Positions 15,258 through 23,525 of a DNA stretch of 64,000 bases are shown here, one piece after another. The stretch is taken from the NCBI GenBank assembly GCA_900549825.1, contig URQB01000007.1, forward strand, positions 1-64,000, written 5' to 3'. Source of the stretch: an uncultured Oscillospiraceae bacterium (GTDB taxonomy: Bacteria; Bacillota; Clostridia; Oscillospirales; Acutalibacteraceae). The translations under genes were made by a program, and so were the position numbers. The notes under the pieces were generated by a model. It worked only from the letters and a program-made list of their open reading frames with translations. It was not told where the DNA came from and did not search any database. The first letter of the stretch is position 1, and every line of letters starts with the position of its first letter.

Positions 15258-15956
15258 CTATTCTCCCATCTCCATCACAATCTGCACCCGATTCTGAAAA
15301 TCGCTGACATGCCCCGTGTGCGGTGTGACTGTAAAGAGGCATTGCTTTTCACGATCTGCGATGGAACAAGCGCCGTCCTGCGGGTGAACCTGCCCGCCTT
15401 TCCAGACGAGCGTTGTCAGCGTGTCCGACGGAGCCGTGTCATAGACCCATTCCACGGTATAGAAGAGCACTTTTTCCGCGTCGATCTGCTGGGCCGCTTG
15501 TGTGACCGGCAAATCATGAAGGGCAGACAAAAAGGTGCTCAGGTCAAAATCCTGCGCATATTCGGGCAGATTCTCATAATATTTAGGAAGCTTTTCCGTC
15601 TGGTTGCGATAGAGATACAGTCCCGGCTTGCGGAACAGAAGCGTTCCGGTCTGTACGTTTTCCCCGGAAATGCCATGGAGATCGAATTGAAGCGGGCGAA
15701 CGAGTTTTCCATTTTCATCCACATCGAACGTTACCTTGCCGGACGGCGTGATACGTAAATTCTCTGGCTTGAGCCGCATTTTTGAGGAGGCCGTCTGCAC
15801 AATCTGTTCCGCATGGAGATCAGAAAGCGACTGTACCTCGATATGGGCGTACGGCCGCTGATTGAGATAGACGAGGAACAGGAAAACAGCGGTCATCATG
15901 ACGACTGTCAGGATAACTATCCGCTTGTTTTTTCTTTTTTTCTTCGCTTCCTCCAC
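15258..15956 (-). CDS. Membrane-anchored hypothetical protein
   Basis: A 232-residue protein with a basic N-terminus (KKKRKNKR) and one membrane helix at about 13-30, so most of it should lie outside the membrane. The exported part is polar, with no cysteine pair or motif I recognise (VTFDVDENGKLVRPLQFDL, LPEYAQDF). GTG start at 15956 with GAGGTG five bases upstream. Its transcript probably begins near 16210, leaving a leader of about 250 bases carrying two structured repeats. Function unknown. Confidence 0.75.
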   Translation of the reverse strand: MEEAKKKRKNKRIVILTVVMMTAVFLFLVYLNQRPYAHIEVQSLSDLHAEQIVQTASSKMRLKPENLRITPSGKVTFDVDENGKLVRPLQFDLHGISGENVQTGTLLFRKPGLYLYRNQTEKLPKYYENLPEYAQDFDLSTFLSALHDLPVTQAAQQIDAEKVLFYTVEWVYDTAPSDTLTTLVWKGGQVHPQDGACSIADREKQCLFTVTPHTGHVSDFQNRVQIVMEMGE

Positions 15957-15988
15957 AGGAGCACCTCATTCCGTATCGTTTGGGTTAT

Positions 15989-16045
15989 AATAACCTCACG
16001 AAACACACACGAAATCAGAGATTTCTGGTGTTTCGGAGAACATTG
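15989..16045. repeat. Tandem structured repeat, copy 1
   Basis: A 57-base unit whose core CGAAACAC...GTGTTTCG encloses a second inverted pair GAAATC-AGA-GATTTC, so it can fold as a two-tier hairpin. Nearly identical to 16081-16136. Confidence 0.85.
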
Positions 16046-16080
16046 GCGGTCGAACCGCGCTGCGCTTTGATTCTCCGCTG

Positions 16081-16136
16081 AATAACCTCACGAAACACAC
16101 ACGAAATCAGAGATTTCTGCGTTTCGGAGAACATTG
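16081..16136. repeat. Tandem structured repeat, copy 2
   Basis: A 56-base direct repeat of 15989-16045, differing by a single indel/substitution near the second arm (CTGCGTTTC in place of CTGGTGTTTC) that still keeps CGAAAC/GTTTCG pairing. Confidence 0.85.
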
Positions 16137-16216
16137 AAGCATTGATTCGGGCTTGCCGCCCATTGCGCGTGGGCGCAATGGAATCATGGTATCATAAAGA
16201 TGCATGGTTCCTTTTT

Positions 16217-16245
16217 ACCATAGCATGCCGGATAGCGGATGTCAA
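16217..16245 (-). promoter_or_regulatory. Promoter reading toward the 15258-15956 gene
   Basis: On the minus strand, TTGACA (16240-16245) and TATGGT (16217-16222) with a 17-base spacer. Confidence 0.7.
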
Positions 16246-16277
16246 TACGGACAAGGCTGGGGAAAGGTTGTGCATTC

Positions 16278-16865
16278 ATGGCTGAACGCTGCTTGTCACT
16301 CCTCATCGGATATCTCTGCGGCTGTATTCTCACAGCGGATCTCCTCACGCGCCGCAGGCAGAAGCCGAGCCTGCGTTCACTTGGATCGGGGAATCCCGGC
16401 GCTGCCAACGCCGCTTTGCAGCTCGGCCCCGGCTGGGGCCTGCTGGTGCTTTGCGGCGATGTGGGAAAAACTGCGCTGGCCTGCCTGCTGTGCAGGTTTC
16501 TGCTGTTCCCAGAGCTCGGCAGGCTCGCCGTTTTGTATGCCGGGCTCGGCGCGGTGCTGGGGCATAACTGGCCGTTTTGGGCGCGTTTTCGGGGCGGGAA
16601 GGGCGTTGCAGCCCTGTGTGCACTTTCTGTTATCTACCTGCCCGCCGCCGGTGCGGCGACGATTGCACTGATGCTTCTGGTTTCTGCCGTTACCCGCAGG
16701 CTTTCCGCGGGGGCTGCCGCCATAGGGCCTTCTTTTCTGCTGGCTGTTCTTTGTTTTCACCGCCTGGTGGAGGAGTGCGTGCTGGCCCTCCTCATTGCTC
16801 TGGCAATGCTCGCGCGCAGCCTGATGGCCCTGGCAGAGAAGAAGAAAACGCATACTGCGGGGTAA
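16278..16865 (+). CDS. plsY: Acyl-phosphate:glycerol-3-phosphate acyltransferase
   Basis: An inner-membrane enzyme of 195 residues that makes lysophosphatidic acid from acyl-phosphate and glycerol-3-phosphate. The three PlsY motifs are present: LGSGNPGAANA, the GHNWPFWARFRGGKGVA glycine/lysine loop, and a late basic/polar region, in a protein with five to six membrane helices. The third motif is diverged and the C-terminal half is alanine-rich. ATG at 16278 follows GGAAAGG; the in-frame ATG at 16239 has no ribosome site and would lie in the divergent promoter. Confidence 0.85.
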   Translation: MAERCLSLLIGYLCGCILTADLLTRRRQKPSLRSLGSGNPGAANAALQLGPGWGLLVLCGDVGKTALACLLCRFLLFPELGRLAVLYAGLGAVLGHNWPFWARFRGGKGVAALCALSVIYLPAAGAATIALMLLVSAVTRRLSAGAAAIGPSFLLAVLCFHRLVEECVLALLIALAMLARSLMALAEKKKTHTAG

Positions 16866-16932
16866 TTGTTGCAAAAATTTAGCCGCTATTTTATAAAAAT
16901 TTCCGCAAACCGCCCCTTTCCGCTTGATGCTC

Positions 16933-16961
16933 TTGCCATCCTTTTCTTGTAACGGTATAAT
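16933..16961 (+). promoter_or_regulatory. Promoter of the HAD phosphatase gene
   Basis: TTGCCA at 16933-16938 and TATAAT at 16956-16961, spacer 17. Confidence 0.8.
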
Positions 16962-17017
16962 CTTAAATACAGGAGTTGTGACTGGCTCCTGCAAAAAGGG
17001 GATTAGGGGGATTTTAC

Positions 17018-17854
17018 ATGTTGGATATGGAGGCTGCAATCGAACGCATCCGCGCAAAGGAAGGCTTCCTCTGCGATATGGACGGCGTGATCTATCATGG
17101 CAACCGTCTGCTCGACGGGGCAAAGGAGTTTGTGGAATGGCTGTACCGGGAAAACAAGCGTTTTCTTTTTTTGACCAATTCCAGTGAGCGCTCGCCGCGG
17201 GAACTCAAGCAGAAGCTGCAGCGCATGGGCATCGATATCAGCGAGGATCATTTTTATACCAGTGCGCTTGCCACCGCGAAATTCTTGCACAGCCAGATGC
17301 CGGGCTGCACGGCCTATGTCATCGGTGAGCCGGGCCTGGTCAACGCCCTGTATGAAGCGGGGGTTACGATGAACGACGTCAATCCCGATTACGTCGTCGT
17401 AGGCGAGACCCATAACTATAATTACGATTCGATCCTCAGCGCCGTCAAATTCGTGCGGGGTGGCGCAAAGCTCATCGGAACCAACCCGGATATGACGGGC
17501 CCGAGCGAGGCGGGCATCATTCCGGCCTGCCGTGCCTTTATCGCTCCCATTGAGCTTGCGGCTGGGACGACGGCCTATTTCGTCGGCAAGCCCAATCCGC
17601 TGATGATGCGTACAGGCATCAAGCTCCTCGGCGTGCACAGCGCCAATGCCGTCATGATCGGCGACCGGATGGATACCGATATCGTCGCGGGGATGGAAAC
17701 CGGCATGGATACCGTGCTCGTGCTCTCCGGCGTGTCCAGCGAGCGCACGGTGAAAAGCTTCCCCTATCATCCGAGCTTTATTCTCAACGGCGTGGGCAGT
17801 ATCGCCATGGGGAAGGATTTCCGCGTGACCAACGGGCGTGAGGGAACCAGATAA
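17018..17854 (+). CDS. HAD-IIA family phosphatase (NagD-like)
   Basis: A cytosolic 278-residue haloacid-dehalogenase phosphatase. Motif I is CDMDGVIYHG (nucleophile Asp and acid/base Asp near residues 19-21), motif II LTNSSE, the lysine motif is in VGKPNPLM, and motif IV GDRMDTDI binds Mg2+. The C2B cap typical of NagD/p-nitrophenyl-phosphatase proteins lies between. Family members act on nucleoside monophosphates or sugar phosphates, so the substrate is open. ATG at 17018 follows AGGGGG. Confidence 0.88.
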   Translation: MLDMEAAIERIRAKEGFLCDMDGVIYHGNRLLDGAKEFVEWLYRENKRFLFLTNSSERSPRELKQKLQRMGIDISEDHFYTSALATAKFLHSQMPGCTAYVIGEPGLVNALYEAGVTMNDVNPDYVVVGETHNYNYDSILSAVKFVRGGAKLIGTNPDMTGPSEAGIIPACRAFIAPIELAAGTTAYFVGKPNPLMMRTGIKLLGVHSANAVMIGDRMDTDIVAGMETGMDTVLVLSGVSSERTVKSFPYHPSFILNGVGSIAMGKDFRVTNGREGTR

Positions 17855-17874
17855 TTATCAGCGGGAGAAAGCGG

Positions 17875-17904
17875 GCGGCTGTGGATGATCAGCAGCCGCT
17901 TTTT
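17875..17904 (+). terminator. Terminator after the HAD phosphatase
   Basis: GCGGCTG (17875-17881) pairs with CAGCCGC (17893-17899), followed by TTTTT. It ends 28 bases before the GH13 start codon. Confidence 0.7.
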
Positions 17905-17932
17905 CTGCAGCGAAAAGGAGTTTTTGCCGCTT

Positions 17933-19240
17933 ATGTGGTATGATACCTGCGTCTTTTATCAGATTTACCCGCTGGGTTTTTGCGGCGCGCCGCATGAAAA
18001 TGATGGCGTTCTCAATCCCCGGATTCAAAAGGTGTCCGAATGGGCGGATTATATCGCCTCTCTCGGCGTGGGCGCGGTTTATTTTTCGCCCGTCTTTGCC
18101 TCCGACCGCCACGGGTATGATACCCGCAACTATGGAGAGATCGATTGCCGGCTTGGCACGAATGCGGATTTTGCAAAAGTGTGCGAGGATTTGCATACGC
18201 GCGGCATCCGCGTGGTGCTCGACGGTGTTTTCAACCATGTGGGGCGCGGCTTCTGGGCGTTTCAGGACGTGCTGGAAAAGCGGGAGCAGTCGCCCTACCG
18301 GGATTGGTTCTATCTCGACTTCGGCCGGGATAACGGCTATGGCGACGGCCTTTGGTACGAGGGCTGGGAGGGCCATTATGAGCTCGTCAAGCTCAATCTG
18401 CGCAATCCGGCTGTGATCGATCATATTTTTTATCATATCCGGGAATGGGTCAGGCAGTTTGACATCGATGGCCTGCGTCTCGATGTGGCCTATTGCCTGG
18501 ACCGCGATTTTCTCAGGCAACTGCGCGTATTCTGCGGTTCCATCAAGCCGGAGTTCCTCCTGCTGGGGGAGACGCTGTTCGGCGATTACAACCAGCTCGT
18601 CAATGAGGAGATGCTCCACAGCTGCACAAATTACGAATGCTATAAGGGGATCTATTCCAGCCTGAACGAGCTGAATTTCTTTGAAATCTCCTATTCACTC
18701 AACCGGCAGTTCGGCCCGGAGAACTGGACGCTTTACAGGGGCAAGCATCTGCTGAGCTTTATCGACAATCACGACGTTTCCCGCATCGCGTCCATCCTGA
18801 AGGAGAGGCAACACCTCCCGCTGGCTTTTGCGTTGCTGTTTGGCATGCCGGGGATTCCCTGCATCTATTACGGCAGCGAGTGGGGCGCTCAGGGGGAGAA
18901 GCAGGCGGGGGACGATGCGCTGCGGCCCTGTTTTGACCGCCCGGAGCCGAATGACCTGACCTTATGGGTGAAGAAGCTGTCGCTTGTGCGCACGCAGAGC
19001 CGGGCGCTGTGCATGGGCGGATACCGCAATGTGCATGTGACCAACCGGCAGCTCGTCTTCGAGCGGGCTGTTGAGGATGAGAGGGTACTCGTCGCCCTCA
19101 ATGCGGAGAGCGTGCCTGATACCGCGCCCGCAGGCGGCGGAACTGCGCTTGACCTGCTCTCAGGGGAGAAAATTGACCTCTCCGCAGGCATTGCGCTCCA
19201 GCCATATGAGGCCCGGTTCCTGCAAATTGCTGAACCGTGA
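17933..19240 (+). CDS. GH13 alpha-amylase family glycosidase
   Basis: A cytosolic enzyme of 435 residues without signal peptide. All four GH13 regions are seen: DGVFNH (I), GLRLDVAY with the nucleophile Asp (II), GETLFGD with the acid/base Glu (III) and FIDNHD (IV); the PGIPCIYYGSEWG loop follows. A short beta-sandwich ends the protein. It lacks the N-terminal extra domain of neopullulanases, so it probably hydrolyses small imported alpha-glucans or cyclodextrin-like substrates inside the cell. ATG at 17933 is 12 bases after AAAGGAG; TTG at 17924 is an alternative start. Confidence 0.88.
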   Translation: MWYDTCVFYQIYPLGFCGAPHENDGVLNPRIQKVSEWADYIASLGVGAVYFSPVFASDRHGYDTRNYGEIDCRLGTNADFAKVCEDLHTRGIRVVLDGVFNHVGRGFWAFQDVLEKREQSPYRDWFYLDFGRDNGYGDGLWYEGWEGHYELVKLNLRNPAVIDHIFYHIREWVRQFDIDGLRLDVAYCLDRDFLRQLRVFCGSIKPEFLLLGETLFGDYNQLVNEEMLHSCTNYECYKGIYSSLNELNFFEISYSLNRQFGPENWTLYRGKHLLSFIDNHDVSRIASILKERQHLPLAFALLFGMPGIPCIYYGSEWGAQGEKQAGDDALRPCFDRPEPNDLTLWVKKLSLVRTQSRALCMGGYRNVHVTNRQLVFERAVEDERVLVALNAESVPDTAPAGGGTALDLLSGEKIDLSAGIALQPYEARFLQIAEP

Positions 19241-19279
19241 GGGTATTGTTAAAGATTATGGAAAGGGGTCGGTTCGATT

Positions 19280-19738
19280 ATGCGCGCATTGCTGCAGCGG
19301 GTGACCCATGCCAGCGTCACCGTGGCAGGCGAAACCGTCGGCGAGGCGGGAGCGGGCTTTCTGATCCTGCTTGGAGTGATGCAGGGGGATACGGACGAGC
19401 AGGCGGAAAAGCTTGCGGAAAAGACTGCCCTGCTGCGTGTGTTTGAGGATGAGGCGGGCAAGATGAATCGATCCCTGCTCGATATCGGCGGGGACGCGCT
19501 GGTCGTCTCGCAGTTTACCCTCTGCGCCGATACACGCAAGGGCCGCCGCCCGTCCTTTACGGATTCCGCGCCGCCGAAGGAGGCAAAGCGCCTGTATGAG
19601 CGCTATGCGCAGGCGCTGTGTGGGCTCGGCGTCGCCCGCGTGGAGATGGGCGTGTTTGCAGCGCATATGGAGGTATCTCTTCTGAACCACGGCCCGGTGA
19701 CCATCCTGCTCGATACGGATGAATGGAGCAAAGGCTGA
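19280..19738 (+). CDS. dtd: D-aminoacyl-tRNA deacylase
   Basis: A 152-residue cytosolic proofreading enzyme that removes D-amino acids (and glycine mischarged on tRNA-Ala) from tRNA. The two family motifs are intact: SQFTLCAD and NHGPVTI, whose Gly-Pro forms the chiral filter of the homodimer. Size is typical. ATG at 19280 has AAAGGGG upstream. It starts 39 bases after the GH13 gene and may share its transcript. Confidence 0.95.
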   Translation: MRALLQRVTHASVTVAGETVGEAGAGFLILLGVMQGDTDEQAEKLAEKTALLRVFEDEAGKMNRSLLDIGGDALVVSQFTLCADTRKGRRPSFTDSAPPKEAKRLYERYAQALCGLGVARVEMGVFAAHMEVSLLNHGPVTILLDTDEWSKG

Positions 19739-19793
19739 TGCGGGCATACTGTATAGACCCATATCATTTTAAGTAAAAGGAATGAATCGAAGG

Positions 19794-20450
19794 ATGATAA
19801 TCGAACGTTTTCCCATGGGGCCTATCGCGGCCAACTGTTATGCTTTACTCGACGAAGCGAGCGGGGAGGCGGCAGTGATCGACCCGGGTGCGTTTGAGCA
19901 GCCGCTGGTCGATTATCTGGGGAGCGATGTAGTCAAGAAAGTGCGCTATATTCTGCTTACACACGGGCATTACGACCATCTGATGGGCGTTGCGCAGGTG
20001 AAAAAGCTGACCGGCGCGCCCGTTTATATTCATCCGGGCGACGCCGCCTGCCTGACAGATGAGTCGGAAAGCCTTGCGGACACACATCTGCCCGGGCAGC
20101 AGAATTATGTTACGCCGGACGGATTTCTGGAGGAGGGCATGGAGCTGCCGCTGGGGGAATTGACGATCCGCGTTCTGCACACGCCCGGCCATTCGCGCGG
20201 CGGCGTATGCTTTGTCGTGGGCGATGTGATTTTTTCCGGCGACACGCTCTTTCGCCACACCTGCGGGCGTACCGATCTGCCGGGCGGGGACTATGCGACG
20301 CTGATGCATTCTCTGGAGCGTCTGGCGCGGCTTCCGGGCGATTATCAGGTGTACCCCGGCCACAACCGGTCAACGACGCTTGCGCACGAGCGGACGCATA
20401 ACCGCTATCTGCGCAAAGGAAAGCCCGATCAATCCCTTTTTGACTTTTGA
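19794..20450 (+). CDS. MBL-fold metallohydrolase (glyoxalase II-like)
   Basis: A cytosolic protein of 218 residues with the metallo-beta-lactamase signature THGHYDHLMG (HxHxDH), followed by the downstream metal ligands HTPGHSRGG and GDTLF, and a final PGHN. This short form, without the C-terminal helical domain of true glyoxalase II, is common next to dtd in Firmicutes. Substrate unknown; thioester hydrolysis is the likely chemistry. ATG at 19794 is better spaced from AAAAGGA than the ATG at 19782, which overlaps the ribosome site. Confidence 0.85.
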   Translation: MIIERFPMGPIAANCYALLDEASGEAAVIDPGAFEQPLVDYLGSDVVKKVRYILLTHGHYDHLMGVAQVKKLTGAPVYIHPGDAACLTDESESLADTHLPGQQNYVTPDGFLEEGMELPLGELTIRVLHTPGHSRGGVCFVVGDVIFSGDTLFRHTCGRTDLPGGDYATLMHSLERLARLPGDYQVYPGHNRSTTLAHERTHNRYLRKGKPDQSLFDF

Positions 20451-20498
20451 TATCGGAAACTATGCCATGCCGGGCAGGGGAAAGGCGGAGCCTTACGT

Positions 20499-21968
20499 AT
20501 GATTTTATATATCGATGGTCATGATTTTCATTATGAAATGGAAAATCTCTGCCGGGTTTTCTTCCCGGAGGAGCAGATCAGGACGATCCGTTCGGACGAA
20601 ATAGGCGAACCGCATGTGACAACCTCCCTGCGGGAAACCTCGGGCGGCTGCATCGTCTCCTGCGAGGTGCAGCTGGACGGGTCGCGTTTTGCCTCGGAAG
20701 ATATCATCCCGTCTCAGCAGGCGCGGGAGGGCGGCGAGTGCGAGCGCCGTATGGCTGTCACGCTGTTTGATACTCTGTCGCGCGCCACTGGCTACCGGCC
20801 GCAGTGGGGGATCCTCACTGGCGTGCGCCCCTCCAAGCTGATGAACCGCCTGATCGCCCAGTACGGGGCGGACGGCGCGCGGGAATATTTCCAAAAGAGG
20901 CTTCTCGTTTCCCCGGATAAAACGGCGCTCGCCTTTCACGTTGCGCATGCGGAGAAACGCGTCATGGATACCTCCCGCCCGGAGTCGTTCAGCCTTTATA
21001 TTTCCATCCCGTTCTGCCCGACGCGGTGCAGCTACTGCTCCTTTGTTTCGCATTCGATTGCGGCCTCCAAGGCGAAAAAGCTGTTGCCCCGCTATGTGGA
21101 GCTGCTGTGTGAGGAGCTCGCGCTTACTGGCCGGATCGCGTCTGAACTCGGCCTCCGGCTTGAGACGGTCTATTACGGCGGCGGTACGCCCACAACGCTG
21201 GATGCGGAGGAGCTTCTGCGCCTCCATGCGGCGGTCAAGGAGCATTTTGACCTCTCCACAGTGCGGGAATATACCGTGGAGGCCGGGCGGCCGGATACGG
21301 TCACGCGGGAGCGGCTGGAGGCCCTCAAATGCATGGGCGCTACGCGCATCAGCATCAATCCGCAGACCTTCAGCGACGAAGTGCTCGCGGAAATCGGCCG
21401 CAGCCACACGGCGCAGTGTGCGGAGGCTGCCTTCCTGCTTGCGCGGGCGCACGGGTTTTCCAATATCAATATGGATCTGATTGCGGGCCTGCCGAAGGAT
21501 ACGCCGGAAAGCTTCCAGACAACGCTTGAAAAAACGCTGGCCCTCGATCCGGAGAGCGTAACAGTACATACCCTTGCGCTCAAGCGGTCCTCCACGCTCG
21601 TCACGCGGCAGCAAAGGTCGGGGGACGCATCGCTTACCGGCGATATGCTCGCCCGCGCGCAGGCGGCACTCACAACGGCGGGCCATTTCCCATACTATAT
21701 GTACCGGCAGAGCCGGTGCCTCGGCAATCTCGAAAACGTCGGATGGTGCAGGCCGGGGCACGAGGGGCTTTACAACATCTTCATGATGGAGGAGTGCCAT
21801 ACCGTGCTCGCCGCGGGCGCGGGCGCCGTGACGAAGCTGAAAGCGCCGCACGGAGAGATGATCGAACGAATTTTCAACTTCAAATATCCCTATGAGTACA
21901 ACGAACGGTTTGAGACGCTCATGCAGCGCAAGGAGCGCATAAAGCAATTCTACGCGTCATATAAATAA
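20499..21968 (+). CDS. hemZ: Coproporphyrinogen dehydrogenase HemZ (radical SAM)
   Basis: A 489-residue HemN-like radical SAM protein. The [4Fe-4S] cluster ligands are Cys173, Cys177 and Cys180 (CPTRCSYC), preceded by YISIPF. The YYGGGTPT and ISINPQTF stretches are typical of the HemN/HemW/HemZ group, and the extra N-terminal ~160 residues mark HemZ. The gene order dtd-MBL-hemZ is often conserved in Clostridia. Real coproporphyrinogen oxidation is not proven for HemZ proteins in anaerobes that lack a haem pathway. Confidence 0.92.
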   Translation: MILYIDGHDFHYEMENLCRVFFPEEQIRTIRSDEIGEPHVTTSLRETSGGCIVSCEVQLDGSRFASEDIIPSQQAREGGECERRMAVTLFDTLSRATGYRPQWGILTGVRPSKLMNRLIAQYGADGAREYFQKRLLVSPDKTALAFHVAHAEKRVMDTSRPESFSLYISIPFCPTRCSYCSFVSHSIAASKAKKLLPRYVELLCEELALTGRIASELGLRLETVYYGGGTPTTLDAEELLRLHAAVKEHFDLSTVREYTVEAGRPDTVTRERLEALKCMGATRISINPQTFSDEVLAEIGRSHTAQCAEAAFLLARAHGFSNINMDLIAGLPKDTPESFQTTLEKTLALDPESVTVHTLALKRSSTLVTRQQRSGDASLTGDMLARAQAALTTAGHFPYYMYRQSRCLGNLENVGWCRPGHEGLYNIFMMEECHTVLAAGAGAVTKLKAPHGEMIERIFNFKYPYEYNERFETLMQRKERIKQFYASYK

Positions 21969-21990
21969 CCGATTCGTCCCGGAGGAAGCC

Positions 21991-22920
21991 ATGTCAAAGC
22001 TCGATAACTATTATGAATCCATCAACGCGCTTGCCAGCACGCAGCCGGAGCGGTTTATCCGCGCCTCGGAGGAGCGCTACCGCAATATCATCCGCCGGGT
22101 CGCCGAACAGGCTGTGTCCACGGGCGCGGCCTCCATCATCCTGCTCGCCGGGCCAAGCGCCTCAGGCAAGACCACAACGGCGGGCAAAATCGCCCAGGCC
22201 CTCGTGGAAAGCGGCCATGGTGCCTATACGGTTTCGCTGGATAATTTCTATCTCAACCAGGAGCTATCGCCGCGCCTGCCCGACGGAACGCCGGATTTTG
22301 AAACCGTACATGCGCTCGATATCCCCCTGATTCATGAGACGTTCTGCCAGCTTATGCAGGCCGGCCGCTGCGAGCTGCCGCTGTTCGATTTCCCGACGGG
22401 ACGGCGCTCGGCGCAGACAGAGCAGCTGCATCTGGAAAAAGGGGATGTCGTCATCGTTGAGGGACTGCACGCGCTGAACCCGCTGATCTATGAGGCGTTT
22501 CCCCCGGAGCACCTGCTGAAGGCCTATGTCAGCGTTTCTTCCCGGATCTACACGGAGAAAGGGAAGATCGTTTTGAATAAGCGCAATCTCCGCTTTGTCC
22601 GCCGCCTGATTCGGGACAGCCGCTTCCGGGCGACCGATGTTTACAAAACGTTTCTGCTCTGGCAGAGCGTCCAGCGCGGCGAGGATTTGTATCTCTTTCC
22701 CTTCCGCGGGAATGCGGATGTACGGATCAATTCGATCCACCTGTATGAGCCGTGCGTATTCCGGGAGGAGTCCATCGGGATGCTGCGCCGTGTTGAGCCG
22801 GAGCACCCGTTCTACCGAGATGCGGTGCGCATGATCGCAAGCCTTGAGCGGTTTGAGCCGATCCCGCGCGAGCTGGTGCCGGAAGAGTCCCTGCTGCGGG
22901 AATTTTTGGGGGATGAATAG
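21991..22920 (+). CDS. Uridine kinase-like nucleoside kinase
   Basis: A 309-residue P-loop kinase. Walker A is GPSASGKTT near residue 54, followed by the SLDNFYLN substrate loop and a D-F-P-x-G lid typical of the uridine kinase/phosphoribulokinase superfamily, and VVIVEGLHALN as Walker B. The extra N-terminal 45 residues match the short remnant of a TGS/threonyl-tRNA-synthetase-like region seen in longer clostridial nucleoside kinases. Starts 22 bases after hemZ with GGAGGAAG, so likely the same transcript. Substrate could be uridine/cytidine. Confidence 0.85.
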   Translation: MSKLDNYYESINALASTQPERFIRASEERYRNIIRRVAEQAVSTGAASIILLAGPSASGKTTTAGKIAQALVESGHGAYTVSLDNFYLNQELSPRLPDGTPDFETVHALDIPLIHETFCQLMQAGRCELPLFDFPTGRRSAQTEQLHLEKGDVVIVEGLHALNPLIYEAFPPEHLLKAYVSVSSRIYTEKGKIVLNKRNLRFVRRLIRDSRFRATDVYKTFLLWQSVQRGEDLYLFPFRGNADVRINSIHLYEPCVFREESIGMLRRVEPEHPFYRDAVRMIASLERFEPIPRELVPEESLLREFLGDE

Positions 22921-22949
22921 CTCAATGGACCCTATGCGGATCGAAAAAG

Positions 22950-22978
22950 TTGCTTCCGCAGGGATTTGGTAGTATAAT
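22950..22978 (+). promoter_or_regulatory. Promoter of the zinc-ribbon protein gene
   Basis: TTGCTT at 22950-22955 and TATAAT at 22973-22978, spacer 17. Confidence 0.8.
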
Positions 22979-23049
22979 ACAAAGCAAAAAAACGCTGTGC
23001 AAAGCAGATACCCTGCTTTCCGGTATTTGATGTGCGAAAGGAGTTCAAG

Positions 23050-23418
23050 ATGGGACTGTTTGAAAATGCGGTCAATACCGCGAGATCCGCAGCCAAGAGC
23101 GTTGGAAAAAAGGCGGAGGAGGTTCTGGATCTCTCCAGGAATAGGCTGAGTATCTCTGAGCTGGAAAACAAGCTCGAATCCAGCTATGCGTCCCTTGGAA
23201 TGCTGTACTACAACTATCTGGAAAACGGGACGACCGACCCCGGGCGCGAACAGGCGCTGGTGCATGAGATCGACGAGACCAACGCCGCGATTAAGGAGCT
23301 CAGGGAAAATATCAATGAGCTGCGCAACCGCGTTACCTGCCCCGCCTGCGCTGCAGCCAACGATCCGGATGCGGTATTTTGCTCCCAGTGCGGCGCGCGG
23401 CTTCAGGGAGACGAATAG
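23050..23418 (+). CDS. Coiled-coil zinc-ribbon protein
   Basis: A 122-residue soluble protein. Residues 1-35 are an amphipathic Ala/Lys-rich segment, about 40-95 form a predicted coiled coil (ELENKLESSYASLG, IKELRENINELRNRV), and the C-terminus is a zinc ribbon CPAC...CSQCG. Such small proteins are widespread in Clostridia; function unknown. ATG at 23050 follows GAAAGGAG; the GTG at 23032 is upstream of that site. Confidence 0.85.
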   Translation: MGLFENAVNTARSAAKSVGKKAEEVLDLSRNRLSISELENKLESSYASLGMLYYNYLENGTTDPGREQALVHEIDETNAAIKELRENINELRNRVTCPACAAANDPDAVFCSQCGARLQGDE

Positions 23419-23525
23419 CATCGGTGAACAGGGGGAGATCGCACCATACAGGGGCCGGATATCGGCGCGCAGTTTTTCCCCAGCCAACCGGTGCGAAGGA
23501 GATAGAATATTTTACAGGATAGGAA

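Larger units (their letters stand above)
15957..16210 (-). promoter_or_regulatory. Long structured 5' leader with tandem repeats
   Basis: Between the minus-strand promoter and the GTG at 15956 there is no gene. In transcript order the leader can form a GGAACCATG/CATGATTCC hairpin, a CCATTGCGC/GCGCAATGG hairpin, repeat copy 2, a GCGGT/ACCGC mini-hairpin, and repeat copy 1. It may be a cis-regulatory RNA. Confidence 0.45.

Noticed and set aside
15989..16136. CRISPR-like array
   Set aside because: Only two repeats, with internal dyad structure and a 35-base spacer, and no cas genes. A tandem structured repeat explains it better.
20505..21947. A 480-codon open frame on the minus strand
   Set aside because: Antisense shadow of hemZ; no ribosome site or recognisable protein.
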